Shown here piece by piece: positions 18,059-27,788 of a DNA stretch of 64,000 bases (positions within the stretch are counted from its first letter, which is position 1; each line of letters starts with the position of its first letter). The notes under the pieces were generated by a model that made no database searches, was not told where the DNA came from, and was given only the letters and a program-made list of their open reading frames with translations. Made by a program: the position numbers and the translations under genes. Source of the stretch: CADEFX01 sp963840425 (GTDB lineage: Bacteria > Pseudomonadota > Alphaproteobacteria > Rhizobiales > Hyphomicrobiaceae); assembly GCA_963840425.1 (NCBI GenBank), contig CAWIYZ010000033.1:589571-653570 (forward strand). The letters run 5' to 3'.

Positions 18059-18520
18059 ATGCTGCTTTATCGCGCGCAGGGAGCAATCCTCGCCCTGCTC
18101 GGTGCCGGCTCGGTGCTCGAGGCGTTGCGCATCACGCAGGAGTCGCGCGAGGGCGCCAACTTCGATGCCATCGGCCCTGATCGCTATCTGATGGCGCTCG
18201 GCATCTTGATGGCGGTGATCGGCGCCTGGCTGGCGTTGCGTCCGCCGGTGACAGATCAATTCGGATCACTGCCCGAGCAGCCGAAAGTTGGCTCGCCGTT
18301 TTACCTCACCATGGCGATGCTGGTCGCGCTGACGGCCACCTTGCCCTACATCGGTTTTACCGTTGCCAGCTTCGTGTTCATGGCCGTCATGTTTCACCGG
18401 TTCGGCGGCTGGTCGTGGTTGCGCAGCTCAGCCGTGTCGGCCGTGATTGCAGCCATCTTCCACGTCGCGTTCATTCGCGTCGCCGACGTGCCTCTGCCGC
18501 ATGGGTATCTGCCGTTTTAA
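18059..18520 (+). CDS. tctB: Tripartite tricarboxylate transporter, small membrane subunit TctB
   Basis: 153 aa starting MLLYRAQGAILALLGAGSVL with four hydrophobic helices (ends near residues 22, 60, 105 and 135), the size and layout of TctB (PF07331). The start is selected because it gives the first helix directly; a further upstream start would add charged residues. It is divergent from tctA, with 188 bp between the starts, which must hold both promoters. It should assemble with the product of tctA in the inner membrane. Confidence 0.82.
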   Translation: MLLYRAQGAILALLGAGSVLEALRITQESREGANFDAIGPDRYLMALGILMAVIGAWLALRPPVTDQFGSLPEQPKVGSPFYLTMAMLVALTATLPYIGFTVASFVFMAVMFHRFGGWSWLRSSAVSAVIAAIFHVAFIRVADVPLPHGYLPF

Positions 18521-18523
18521 GGG

Positions 18524-19645
18524 TCAGACTACGCACCATTGCGCGATCAGGCGCTTGTAAAGCTCCACCGCCTCTTCGATTCGGTTCACCTCGCACCACT
18601 CATCGGTCTGGTGCGCCATGGCCGCCTCTCCGGGCCCGAGTATCACGGTCGGCACGCTGCCCAGCGCCGGCGTCAGCGCCGAGGCATCCGTGAAATAGGG
18701 CGCCGTCTCCACCACGGGCGCTGCGTCCTGCACCGCCTCGCAGACCGCGAACACGTCCCGCATCCAGGGATGCGACGGCTCGGTCCACACGCTCTCGACG
18801 TCGACGAGCGCGGTGACCTCGACGTCCGGCCCCAACGCGCTGGCGATCTCCTCGCGCACGCGCGCATGCCGCTGTCCCGGTATCGAGCGGATGTCGATGC
18901 CGATCTCGGCGCGATCCGGCACCGAGTTCACGTTGAGGCCGCCATGCACCCAGCCGACGTTCAACGTCGGCGCACCCATCACGGGATGACGCGCAATGTT
19001 GAATCCAAACTCCTCCAGCTTCGACACGGCGCGCGCCGCCTTGTAGACGGCGTTGACGCCCTTGTCCGGCATCGAGCCGTGTGCCGTCACACCGCGCGTC
19101 GCCGCCTTGAGCCAGAGCGCGCCCTTGTGTCCTGCTATGGGCCGGTTCGTCGTCGGCTCGGCAACCACCAACGCGCCGGCCTCGCCCGCGATGCCGCGAC
19201 GCGCCAGAGCGAAGGCACCCTCGCTGCCAGTCTCCTCGGCGGCGGTGATGTAGAGAATGACTCCGGCAGTGCCCGAGAGCTTCGGCGCCATCGCCACTGC
19301 GGCCTCGACGAATGCGGCCACGCCGCCTTTCATGTCGGAGGCGCCGCGGCCCCAGATGCGCCCGTCCTTCACATCACCGGCGAACGGATCGACCGTCCAC
19401 GGCTGCAGGCCGAGCGGGACCGTGTCCGTATGCCCGGTGAACGCGAGCGGCGGCTTCGCACTCGACCCTCCGATGCGGGCCACGAGATTGGGTCGGCCTT
19501 CCGCCAGGGGCACAAACTCACAACGAAAGCCGGCACCCTCGAGGATACGGCCGAGGTGCTCCGCCGCCGCCTGCTCCTGCCCGGGCGGATTGATGGTGTC
19601 GAAGCGGATCAGCTCGCGCGTAAGCTCCAGAGCATTGACGGCCAT
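18524..19645 (-). CDS. M20 family deacylase (ArgE/DapE-like)
   Basis: 373 aa. Metal-site motifs are clear: PPLAFTGHTDTVPLG (His, Asp), WGRGASDMKGGVAAFVEA (bridging Asp), TAAEETGSEGAF (Glu-Glu), and VVAEPTTN; a late His-Gln (EAAMAHQTDEWCEV) supplies another ligand. The family hydrolyses N-acyl amino acids in the cytoplasm using two zinc ions. Whether the substrate is N-acetylornithine, N-succinyl-diaminopimelate or another acyl amide is not decided by sequence. The gene ends 3 bp from the tail of convergent tctB. Confidence 0.85.
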   Translation of the reverse strand: MAVNALELTRELIRFDTINPPGQEQAAAEHLGRILEGAGFRCEFVPLAEGRPNLVARIGGSSAKPPLAFTGHTDTVPLGLQPWTVDPFAGDVKDGRIWGRGASDMKGGVAAFVEAAVAMAPKLSGTAGVILYITAAEETGSEGAFALARRGIAGEAGALVVAEPTTNRPIAGHKGALWLKAATRGVTAHGSMPDKGVNAVYKAARAVSKLEEFGFNIARHPVMGAPTLNVGWVHGGLNVNSVPDRAEIGIDIRSIPGQRHARVREEIASALGPDVEVTALVDVESVWTEPSHPWMRDVFAVCEAVQDAAPVVETAPYFTDASALTPALGSVPTVILGPGEAAMAHQTDEWCEVNRIEEAVELYKRLIAQWCVV

Positions 19646-19706
19646 TCAGTCCTCGCGTCTTCTGCGCATCCAGGCCCGTATCGGGCGCGGCATCGTGCGG
19701 CGCGCG

Positions 19707-20609
19707 ATGCGCAAAGATCAAGCTCCATCCATGCTCCCCACACTCGAACGGCTCCTGCCGCTGGGATGGCGCCAACCTCTCGAGGGTCGCCACTACGACA
19801 GCGGGCCCTTTGCCGGTCTTGCGCCTGTCACCATAGTCACCGGCGGCTCGGAGGGTATCGGGCTGGCGCTGGCCAGCCGCTTCGCCGCCGCCGGACACGA
19901 TCTGCTTCTCATCGCTCGCGGCGAAGCGGGCCTCGCCCAGGCGGCGACGAAAATCCTGGCGCAGCATCGCGTGACCGTCACCACGCTCGCCCTCGACATC
20001 ACCTCGACGGACGCGCCGCAGATGATCGACCGCAAGCTGTCAGAGATGGGCGGCTACGCCCACATCCTGGTCAACAATGCCGGCATCGGCCTGTCCGGCC
20101 CGTTTCTGGACCACACGCGCGGCGATCTCACGGCCATGATGGATCTCAACATGCGCGCGTTGACGCGGCTCATGCACCATGTGCTGCCCGGCATGCGCAG
20201 CCGCGGCCGCGGCGGCATCCTCAACGTCGCGTCGCTCGGCGCGTATGCGCCAGGACCCTGGCAGGCTGCCTACTATGCCAGCAAGGCGTACCTGCTCTCG
20301 CTGTCCGAGGCGGTCGCCTACGAGGTGGAGCCCGATGGCGTCCGAATCACCGTCGTCGCCCCCGGGCCGGTCGAGACCGGCTTTCACCGACGGATGCTGG
20401 CCGAAAGCGCGTTTTACCGGCGGTTGCTGCCGCCACTCTGGCCCGAAACCGTGGCCTCCTGGGCCTACTGGGGTTTCAAACTGGGGTTGCGCGTCATCGT
20501 GCCCGGTGTGATTAACATGGTGTTGGCCCTAGTCTTGCGAATATTGCCGCACCGGATTGTAATGCCCGTAGTCGGGTGGCTGCTGAGGAGGCGGGAAAAG
20601 GATGTTTGA
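19707..20609 (+). CDS. Short-chain dehydrogenase/reductase with C-terminal membrane segment
   Basis: About 300 aa from ATG 19707 (a second start at 19731 is possible). The Rossmann motif VTIVTGGSEGIGLALASRFA (TGxxxGIG), NNAGIG, and the catalytic Ser (VASLGAY) with YYASKAY (Tyr-x-x-x-Lys) are all present. After about residue 250 there is a hydrophobic stretch (VINMVLALVLRILPHRI) and basic end (RRREKDV), as in membrane-attached lipid-active SDRs. It is divergent from the M20 peptidase and overlaps the amidotransferase gene by 8 bp. Substrate unknown. Confidence 0.82.
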   Translation: MRKDQAPSMLPTLERLLPLGWRQPLEGRHYDSGPFAGLAPVTIVTGGSEGIGLALASRFAAAGHDLLLIARGEAGLAQAATKILAQHRVTVTTLALDITSTDAPQMIDRKLSEMGGYAHILVNNAGIGLSGPFLDHTRGDLTAMMDLNMRALTRLMHHVLPGMRSRGRGGILNVASLGAYAPGPWQAAYYASKAYLLSLSEAVAYEVEPDGVRITVVAPGPVETGFHRRMLAESAFYRRLLPPLWPETVASWAYWGFKLGLRVIVPGVINMVLALVLRILPHRIVMPVVGWLLRRREKDV

Positions 20610-21387
20610 GGCGCGGGGGGCGGGCAGCGACGAGGCCCAATCCAGCGAGTCTTCGCGGCGCGATGGCGCCCCGGGCATCGAGGCCAAAAAGCCGGTCCTG
20701 GTCGTACTGCATCAAAGCCATTCCAACCCGGGCCATATCGGCCAATGGTTCCAACGCAACGGTCACGCGCTGGATGTGCGCCGATGCTGTTTCGACGATC
20801 CACTGCCTGAGACGCTCGAGCATCACTGCGGCGCCGTCATCTTCGGCGGCCCGCAAAGCGCCAACGACTGCGATGCGTTCATCCGCCGCGAGATCGAGTG
20901 GGTCGGCGTCGCGCTGAAGGAGAACAAGCCGTTCCTCGGCGTCTGCCTCGGCGCGCAGATGCTGGCGCAGTATCTCGGCGCCAGGGTCGATCATTGTCAG
21001 CATGGCAATGTCGAGATCGGCTATCACCCGATCCGCTGGGTCGACGGTGCGAGGGCTCTCGGCGAGGTGCCCGACCACGTCTACCAGTGGCATCGCGAGG
21101 GCTTCGACATTCCGCGCGGTGGCCGGCTGCTGGCTGTGTCCGACGGCCCGTTTCCCAACCAGGTCATGAGCTACGGCCGCACGGCCGTCGGCATCCAGTT
21201 CCACCCGGAGATCACCTACGCGCAGGTCAACCGCTGGTCGGGCTCCAATCCCATGCGCCTGTACATGAAAGGCGCCCGACCGCGGCACGAGCACTTGGCC
21301 GGCCATCTAACCCACGGCCCGCGCGTCCGCTCCTGGCTCGATCAGTTCCTCAGTCGCTGGACCAAGGCCGAGCTGGCGCTCGCCTGA
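20602..21387 (+). CDS. Class I glutamine amidotransferase-like protein
   Basis: 261 aa. The ATG at 20602 overlaps the stop of the SDR. The triad region is present: KPFLGVCLGAQMLAQYLGAR (nucleophile Cys), GIQFHPEITYAQV (His and Glu), and an oxyanion loop VIFGGPQSAND. This is the GMP-synthase-amidotransferase-type fold (PF00117) without a synthetase domain. It may release ammonia for an unknown partner or act as a gamma-glutamyl peptidase. Coupling to the SDR suggests a shared transcript. Confidence 0.82.
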   Translation: MFEARGAGSDEAQSSESSRRDGAPGIEAKKPVLVVLHQSHSNPGHIGQWFQRNGHALDVRRCCFDDPLPETLEHHCGAVIFGGPQSANDCDAFIRREIEWVGVALKENKPFLGVCLGAQMLAQYLGARVDHCQHGNVEIGYHPIRWVDGARALGEVPDHVYQWHREGFDIPRGGRLLAVSDGPFPNQVMSYGRTAVGIQFHPEITYAQVNRWSGSNPMRLYMKGARPRHEHLAGHLTHGPRVRSWLDQFLSRWTKAELALA

Positions 21388-21661
21388 GTCGCGTCTGCAG
21401 GCCAGATGGGTTGCGGCGGGAAACGGCAATCCACCCCGCACGCGTGGTATTAGCCTTGGCTGAGACTAGGTCCCCACACGAGATATTGGCGGCCGCCGTT
21501 TCCCAGCTCAACCTACGACGGCAAGCTCGTGCTTGGATCACTGAAACCCGCACTCACTCGCGCTTGCTGAGCGACTGTATCTCTGGGGTGACAGGGACAC
21601 ACCTTGTCTGATTGTATGGCGCGCGCAATGAGAAGCGCACTCGATCCCTCGGGGAGGACGC

Positions 21662-23397
21662 ATGGCCGCCACCAATCTCGCCAAGCTCAACTGCGCCGAG
21701 ATCGTCATCAAGACCATGCTGGCCAACGGCATGGACACGGTCTACTGCCTGCCCGGCGTGCAGAACGACGACTTCTTCGACGCCCTCGTGCGCACCGGCG
21801 GACTGCGGCCCGTACACACGCGCCACGAGCAGGCGACTGCCTACATGGCGCTCGGCGCCGCGCTGGCCAGCGGCAAGCCACAGGCCTACTGCGTGGTGCC
21901 TGGTCCCGGCTTCCTCAACACCACGACGCCGCTCGCCACGGCCCAATCCTTGTGTGCGCCGGTGCTCTCCATCAGCGGCCAGATCTACGAGCAGCAGATC
22001 GGCAAGGGCATCGGCTTCCTGCACGAGATCCCCGACCAGCTCGGCATCATGAAGACACTGACCAAATGGGCCGCGCACATCGACGGCCCCGAAGATGCCG
22101 GGCCACAAGATCCGCGAAGCCTTCCGCCAGCTCCGCACGGGCGTGCCGAAGCCGGTCGGCATCGAGTGCGGCTGGAATATGTGGCGACGCAGCGCCGAGG
22201 TCGCCTTCGACGACGAGCCTGCCGCGCGCGAGACGCCGCCGATCGACGAGGACGCGATCGAGGCCGCCGCCAAGCTGCTCGGCAAGGCCAAAAACCCTCT
22301 GATCATCGTGGGCGGCGGCGCTCTGGATGCGAGTGCCGAGGTGCAGGCCATCGCCGAGGCGCTGCAAGCTCCCGTTGTCGCCTACCGCACGGGCCTGGGT
22401 GTGCTCGACCATCGGCATTATCTCAGCCACCGACTTCCCACCGGCTACAAACTGTGGAAGGGCGTCGATGTCGTGCTCGGCATCGGCACGCGCCTGCAAC
22501 AGCAGCTCGACTGGGGTACCGACGACGACCTCAAGGTCGTGCATCTCGACATCGACCCCAACACCATCGGCCGTATCCGCAAGGCCGACGCCGGCATCGT
22601 CGCGGACGCAGCCGAAGGCCTGCGCCCGCTGATCGCGCAGCTCGGCAAGCACAATGCGAAACGCCCCAGCCGCGAGAGCGAGATGCAGGGCCTCAAGGCC
22701 GCGCTCGCCGACGAGCTCAGCCCGCTTGCACCGCAGAAGACCTGGATCGACGCCATCCGCGCCGAGCTACCCGAGGACGGCATCCTGGTCGAGGAGCTGA
22801 CGCAGATCAGCTACGCCAGCCGCATCCTCTATCCCGTGTACGGGCCGCGTACCTATCTCACCACCGGCTATCAGGGCACGCTCGGCTGGGGCCTGCCCGA
22901 CCGCGCTCGGCGCCAAGGTGGCGATGCCCGATCGCGCCGTGGTGTCGGTGTCGGGCGACGGCGGTTTCATGTTCGGCGTGCAGGAGCTTGCCACCGCCGC
23001 CAAGCACAACATCCCCGTCGTGTGCCTCGTCTTCACCGACGACGCCTATGGCAACGTGCGCCGCATTCAGCAGGACAACTACGAGGGCCGCGTGGTCGCC
23101 AGCGACCTCGCCAATCCGGACTTCGTCAAGCTCGGCGCCAGCTTCGGCCTGCGCGCGGAGCGCGCCAAGACGCCCAAGGCCCTGCGCAAAGCCATGTCGG
23201 AAGCGTTGAAAGCCAACGAGCCCTCGCTGATCGAGATCCCGGTCGGCGTCTTCCCCGACCCGTGGCGCTACTTCATGCGGCCCAGGGTGCGCGGGTGCGC
23301 TGACTCGCGGCGAGAGGAACGACGCAGTGTGGAATGCTGCGCAAATCAAATACGCTGTATGTCCCCTCTCCCCATCCTTCAATGGGGAGAGGGCTAG
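21662..23397 (+). CDS. Acetolactate-synthase-like ThDP enzyme, two frameshifts
   Basis: The corrected product is about 577 aa. N-terminal pyrimidine domain: LPGVQNDDFFDALVRTGGLR, HEQATAYMALGAAL (catalytic Glu), VPGPGFLNT. The middle domain contains NPLIIVGGGALDASAEVQ. The C-terminal TPP domain contains VSVSGDGGFMFGVQELATAA. Frame breaks near 22100 (EDAGHKIREAF restored by removing one G) and near 22897 (GWGLPTALGAKVAMP restored by removing one C) both add a base. The last 30 residues after RPRVRG run into a C-rich repeat, whose CTAG gives the stop, so the true end may be altered. It probably decarboxylates a 2-oxo acid; which one is unclear. Confidence 0.74.
23363..23397. repeat. C-rich hairpin, family D (short form)
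   Basis: CCCCTCTCCCCATCC-TTCA-ATGGGGAGAGGG forms a perfect stem of twelve or so base pairs, ending at CTAG 23394-23397. It lies within the 3' end of the ThDP enzyme reading frame and supplies its TAG stop. It could also act as a transcription brake. Confidence 0.7.
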
Positions 23398-23662
23398 TGC
23401 CTTTCCGATTGAGACAGAACCACCCCTCCAGTGCGTTCCCGGAAGCGCACTTTCCAGTGCGCTATCCGGGATCCTCACACGCAACGGCTGGTTCGCTGCG
23501 CCCGCTCGCGCTCTTACCAGCGGGAAAGACCCCGGCTCATTCGCGCGTCGCGGCAGAGCCGCGCTCTGCGCGGACGCGCGATTGGCCGGGGACGCAGGAT
23601 TGAGAGTTGTAGGTATCTGTGAAGCTGCAAAGACGATTCAACCAAAATCGGAAAGACTCTAG
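23394..23662. repeat. Nested CTAG-bounded palindrome, family E
   Basis: The outer arms are CTAGTGCCTTTCCGATT at the left and AATCGGAAAGACTCTAG at the right, whose complement is CTAGAGTCTTTCCGATT (15 of 17 bases agree). Inside lies sequence with REP-like GCGCGATTGGC and CCAATC pieces and repeated CCGGGG. No gene is recognised here. Between 23663 and 23770 follows a further family D arrangement (GTGAGGGGCAGACCCTCGC and CCCTCTCCCC), ending just before the CoA transferase. Confidence 0.6.
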
Positions 23663-23774
23663 GGTGAGGGGCAGACCCTCGCTCTGAGTTTACCGCTGCC
23701 CCTCACCTCGTGCTGAAAGCACGGCTTCGCCATGACCCTCTCCCCGCGTATGGGACGAGGGGAAAGAGAACCAC

Positions 23775-24980
23775 ATGTATCCCCTCCTCGCCGGCCTGCG
23801 CATCGTCGACATCACCTCCATCATCCTCGGTCCCTTCGCCACGCAAATCCTCGGCGACCTGGGAGCCGAGGTCATCAAGATCGAGCCCATCGACGGCGAC
23901 ATGAACCGGGCGATCCCGCCGCAAGGCGCACCCGGCATCGGCCCCGTCTTCGCCAACAACAATCGCAACAAGCGCTCGCTCGCCATCGATCTCAAGCAGG
24001 AAGCCGGCAAGGAGGTATTGCGGCGGCTGATCGCCACCTCCGACGCGCTGGTCCACAACATGCGCCAATCGGCGCTGGACCGGCTCGGCTTCGGATGGGA
24101 CGCCGTGCACGCTGTCAATCCGCGTCTCGTCTACTGCGCGGCGCTCGGCTACGGCAGCGACGGCCCCTATGCCGGCAAGCCCGCCTACGACGACATCATC
24201 CAGGCGGCCGGAGGTCTCGCCGGCCTCAATCAGGTGCGCGACGGCGAGCCCGCCTATCATCCGACCGTCACCGCCGACAAGGTCGCCGCGCTCTATGTCG
24301 TCTATGCGGTGCTGGCGGCGCTGCTGCATCGCGAGCGCACCGGCGGCGAGGGCCAGCTCGTCGAGATGCCGATGTTCGAGGCCATGAGCGCCTTCGTGCT
24401 CAACGAGCACATGATGGGCGCGGTGTTCGCTGTTGACGGCAAGACCGGCTATCACCGGGCACTCGCGCGCAACCGGAAGCCCTACCGCACCGCCGACGGC
24501 TGGATTGCCGTCCTGCCTTATACCGCAGTGCAATGGAGCCGCGCGCTGAAGGCCGTCGGCCGCGAGGAGGTGTGCGCTGCACCCTGGTTCAACGACAACG
24601 CGCAGCGCAGCATGCGATCGGATGACCTGTACGGCATTCTCGCAACCTCCCTGGGCGGCCGCACATCGAGAGAATGGCTGGATATTTTCGAGCGCGAGGA
24701 CATTCCCTGCGGACCGATCAACACGCCCGACACCCTGCTGAGCGATCCCCACCTCGAAGCGGTCGGCTTCTTCAAGCCGAACTTCGATACGGCCACGCCC
24801 GTGCAGCGCACCTTGCGCCAGCCTGTCATCTATCGCGGGCTTGCACCGTACACTGACCGCATGGCGCCGCGTCTCGGAGCTGATACACTGAGCCTACTAC
24901 AGGAACTCGGCTATGCTCGCGACGTTGTGCAGCAGCTCTGCGCGAACGGGGCCATCGCAGGGCCTGACTTGGAACCGTAG
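23775..24980 (+). CDS. CaiB/BaiF CoA-transferase family protein
   Basis: 401 aa, intact. The N-terminus YPLLAGLRIVDITSIILGPF with GDLGAEVIKIEPIDGD is the class III CoA-transferase signature. The catalytic Asp lies in GKPAYDDIIQAAGGLAGLN. RNRKPYRTADGWIAVLPYT and EDIPCGPINTP are also typical. The enzyme moves CoA between acyl-CoA and a free carboxylic acid through an aspartyl-CoA anhydride, in the cytoplasm. The start is the first ATG after a family D repeat. It follows the ThDP enzyme, so the two may act in one acid breakdown route; this is inference. Confidence 0.88.
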   Translation: MYPLLAGLRIVDITSIILGPFATQILGDLGAEVIKIEPIDGDMNRAIPPQGAPGIGPVFANNNRNKRSLAIDLKQEAGKEVLRRLIATSDALVHNMRQSALDRLGFGWDAVHAVNPRLVYCAALGYGSDGPYAGKPAYDDIIQAAGGLAGLNQVRDGEPAYHPTVTADKVAALYVVYAVLAALLHRERTGGEGQLVEMPMFEAMSAFVLNEHMMGAVFAVDGKTGYHRALARNRKPYRTADGWIAVLPYTAVQWSRALKAVGREEVCAAPWFNDNAQRSMRSDDLYGILATSLGGRTSREWLDIFEREDIPCGPINTPDTLLSDPHLEAVGFFKPNFDTATPVQRTLRQPVIYRGLAPYTDRMAPRLGADTLSLLQELGYARDVVQQLCANGAIAGPDLEP

Positions 24981-25125
24981 AAACCGCGGAAATGTGAACG
25001 ACTTCAGACTGCTCCGTGTCGTAACCTAGTCTCAATACGCGGATACTGCGCAACCCAGCAGTGAGCTGCGCACCGCTTTGCTGTAACAACATGCAGCTCT
25101 GATGAAGACCAGGAGATAAATCTCC

Positions 25126-25605
25126 ATGCCCAAACTCAACGTCAACGGCAAAGCGATCGACGTGAAAGTCGACGACGATACGCCGCTGCTTTGGGTGTTG
25201 CGCGAGCAGATCGGCCTCACCGGCACCAAGTACGGCTGCGGGATCGGTCAGTGCGGCGCCTGCGCCGTACACATCAATGGCGAGCTGCAGCGCTCGTGCG
25301 CCATGCCCATCGCCAGCCTGAAGCCGACGGACAAGATCGTCACCATCGAGGGCCTGTCGGCCCGTTCGTCGCATCCCATCCAACGCGCCTGGGCCGCGCT
25401 CGACGTGCCGCAATGCGGCTATTGCCAGTCGGGCCAGATCATGGCCGCCGCGGCACTGCTCAAGCAGAAACCGAAGCCTACGGACGCCGACATCAACGAC
25501 GCCATGACCAACATCTGCCGCTGCGGCACCTACGCGCGCATCCGCGCAGCGATCCATCTTGCAGCCGGCAACAGCAGCGCTGCCGTCGACGGCAAGAAAG
25601 CGTAG
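25126..25605 (+). CDS. iorA: 2Fe-2S subunit of a molybdenum hydroxylase (IorA-like)
   Basis: 159 aa starting MPKLNVNGKAIDVKVDDDTP, with AGGAG upstream. Plant-type ferredoxin Cys set: CGIGQCGACAVHINGELQRSC, then the second cluster CGYCQSGQIM and CRCGTYARIR. This is the small subunit of xanthine-oxidase-family enzymes such as isoquinoline 1-oxidoreductase. It passes electrons from the molybdenum centre. It is 11 bp from the large subunit and begins a six-gene run that continues into soxXYZA. The substrate may not be isoquinoline; the name is by similarity only. Confidence 0.85.
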   Translation: MPKLNVNGKAIDVKVDDDTPLLWVLREQIGLTGTKYGCGIGQCGACAVHINGELQRSCAMPIASLKPTDKIVTIEGLSARSSHPIQRAWAALDVPQCGYCQSGQIMAAAALLKQKPKPTDADINDAMTNICRCGTYARIRAAIHLAAGNSSAAVDGKKA

Positions 25606-25616
25606 AGAGGCGCGCC

Positions 25617-27788
25617 ATGTCGAAACCGATCAGGCTCAGCCGCCGCAAATTCCTGGTCAGCTCTGCCGCCGCCGGTGGCGGTCTCGCACTCGGACTTCAC
25701 CTGCCATCGGGCCTCACCGATGCTGCTGCACAGAAGGCAGCCGCCACGCCCGAGGTGAATGCCTGGGTCCTCATAAAGCCGAACGATGCTGTGGTCATTC
25801 GCATCGCGCGCTCGGAGATGGGACAGGGCACGCTCACCGGCCTCGCCCAGCTCGTTGTCGAGGAGCTCGAGTGCGACTGGAGCAAGGTGACGACCGAGTA
25901 TCCAACGCCTGGACAGAATCTCGCGCGCAACCGCGTGTGGGGCGACATGTCGACCGGCGGCAGCCGCGGCATCCGCAGCTCGCACGAGTATGTTCGCAAG
26001 GGCGGCGCCGCCGCGCGCACGATGCTGCTGCAAGCGGCCGCCAACCAGTGGAAAGTTCCAGTCGCCGACCTCACCGTTGAAAAGGGTGTGATTACCCACG
26101 CTGCCAGCAAGCGCACGACGACCTACGGCAAGGTTGCCGCTGGGGCTGCCAAGCTGCAGGCCCCCGATCCCAAGGAGATCAAGCTCAAGGATCCGAAGGA
26201 TTGGAAGGTTGCCGGCCAGCCGATGAAACGGCTCGACACCGCCGACAAGCTCAACGGCCGCCAAGTCTACGCCATCGACGTGAAGCTGCCGGGCATGCTC
26301 AACGCCGCCATCAAGGATTGTCCCGTCTTCGGCGGCAAGGTGACGAGCTACGACGAGGCCAAGATCGCCTCGATGCCGGGGGTGCGACACGTGGTGAAGG
26401 TGGGTGACACCGCAGTCGCCGTCGTCGCCGACACCTGGTGGCAGGCGAAGAAAGCGCTCGATGCGCTGCCCATCGTCTGGGACGAGGGCCCCAATGCCTC
26501 GGTCTCTAGCGCCGACATTGCCGAGCGCCTGAAGGAGGGCCTGGACGCCACGGAAGCCGCCATTGGCCAGAAGATCGGCGATGCGCCGGGTGCCATTGCC
26601 TCTGCCGCCAAGAAGGTCGAGGCGGTCTATGCCTCGCCCTATCTCAACCACGCGCCCATGGAGCCGATGAACGCCACGGCCAAGGTCACCGCGGACAGTT
26701 GCGAGGTCTGGGTGCCGACGCAGAACGGCGAGGCGGCGCTGGCGGCAGCGGCCGAGGCCTCGGGCCTGCCCGCTTCCAAGTGCGAAGTCTACAAGCTGCA
26801 TCTCGGCGGCGGCTTCGGCCGGCGCGGCGCTTTCCAGGACTATGTCAAGCAGGCCGTCCAGATCGCCAAGCAGGTGCAGGGCGTGCCCGTGAAGATGATC
26901 TGGTCGCGCGAGGAGGACATGCTGCACGGCTTCTACCGCCCGGTGCAGCAATGCAAGCTGCAGGCAGGACTGGACGACAAGGGCAATCTTCTCGGCCTGC
27001 ACATGCGCCTGTCAGGACCCTCGATCATCAATCAGCTGTTCCCCTCGCGCATGCAGGGCGGTGTCGACAGGCTCCATTTCCAGGGGCTGCTGGCGGAAGA
27101 GTTCGGCTACTCGATCCCGAACCTGCTGATCGATCATGCGCATCGCGCGACACACGTTCCCATCGGCTTCTGGCGCGGCGTCAACCACAACCAGAACGCC
27201 ATATTCATGGAGTGCTTCATCGACGAGGCGGCGCATGCGGCAGGCAGAGATCCGCTCGAGTTCCGCCGCGCCATGATGAAAAGCCATCCCAAGCAGCTCA
27301 ACGTGCTGAACGCAGTGGCCGAGAAGGCAGGTTGGACGACGCCAGCGCCCGCGGGAGTGTTCCGCGGCATCTGCCAGAACACAGGTTTCGGCAGTCACTG
27401 CGCCGCCGTCGCCGAGGTGTCGGTGGTGCGCGGCAAGGTCAAGGTGCACCGCCTCTTCATGGCGGTCGATTGCGGCATCGCCGTCAATCCCGATCAGATC
27501 GCGGCGCAGACCGAAGGCTCCGCGGTCTACGGTCTCGGCGCCACATTCTTCCAGGAGAACACCGTCAAGAACGGGCGCATCGTGGAAGAGAATTTCGACA
27601 GCTTCGAATCCATGCTGCTGGCCGACATGCCGAAGGTCGAAACGGTGCTGGTTCCGTCCGGTGGTTTCTGGGGCGGCATCGGCGAGCCGACGATCGCAGT
27701 GGCTTCGCCGGCAGTGCTCAATGCCGTGTTCGCTGCCACGGGCAAGCGCGTGCGCGCGCTGCCGCTGAAACACACGAAGCTGACGTGA
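25617..27788 (+). CDS. iorB: Molybdopterin-binding large subunit of a xanthine-oxidase-family hydroxylase (IorB-like)
   Basis: 723 aa. The N-terminus MSKPIRLSRRKFLVSSAAAG is a twin-arginine signal, so the enzyme is exported folded to the periplasm. Typical motifs follow: RSEMGQGTLTGLAQLVVEEL, GGSRGIRSS, HLGGGFGRRG, and the active-site-type Glu in GGIGEPTIAV. It hydroxylates or oxidises a substrate with electrons going via IorA and, probably, a cytochrome. Its stop overlaps the soxX start by 4 bp (GTGA), which strongly implies joint translation with the Sox proteins. The physiological substrate is not known. Confidence 0.87.
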   Translation: MSKPIRLSRRKFLVSSAAAGGGLALGLHLPSGLTDAAAQKAAATPEVNAWVLIKPNDAVVIRIARSEMGQGTLTGLAQLVVEELECDWSKVTTEYPTPGQNLARNRVWGDMSTGGSRGIRSSHEYVRKGGAAARTMLLQAAANQWKVPVADLTVEKGVITHAASKRTTTYGKVAAGAAKLQAPDPKEIKLKDPKDWKVAGQPMKRLDTADKLNGRQVYAIDVKLPGMLNAAIKDCPVFGGKVTSYDEAKIASMPGVRHVVKVGDTAVAVVADTWWQAKKALDALPIVWDEGPNASVSSADIAERLKEGLDATEAAIGQKIGDAPGAIASAAKKVEAVYASPYLNHAPMEPMNATAKVTADSCEVWVPTQNGEAALAAAAEASGLPASKCEVYKLHLGGGFGRRGAFQDYVKQAVQIAKQVQGVPVKMIWSREEDMLHGFYRPVQQCKLQAGLDDKGNLLGLHMRLSGPSIINQLFPSRMQGGVDRLHFQGLLAEEFGYSIPNLLIDHAHRATHVPIGFWRGVNHNQNAIFMECFIDEAAHAAGRDPLEFRRAMMKSHPKQLNVLNAVAEKAGWTTPAPAGVFRGICQNTGFGSHCAAVAEVSVVRGKVKVHRLFMAVDCGIAVNPDQIAAQTEGSAVYGLGATFFQENTVKNGRIVEENFDSFESMLLADMPKVETVLVPSGGFWGGIGEPTIAVASPAVLNAVFAATGKRVRALPLKHTKLT

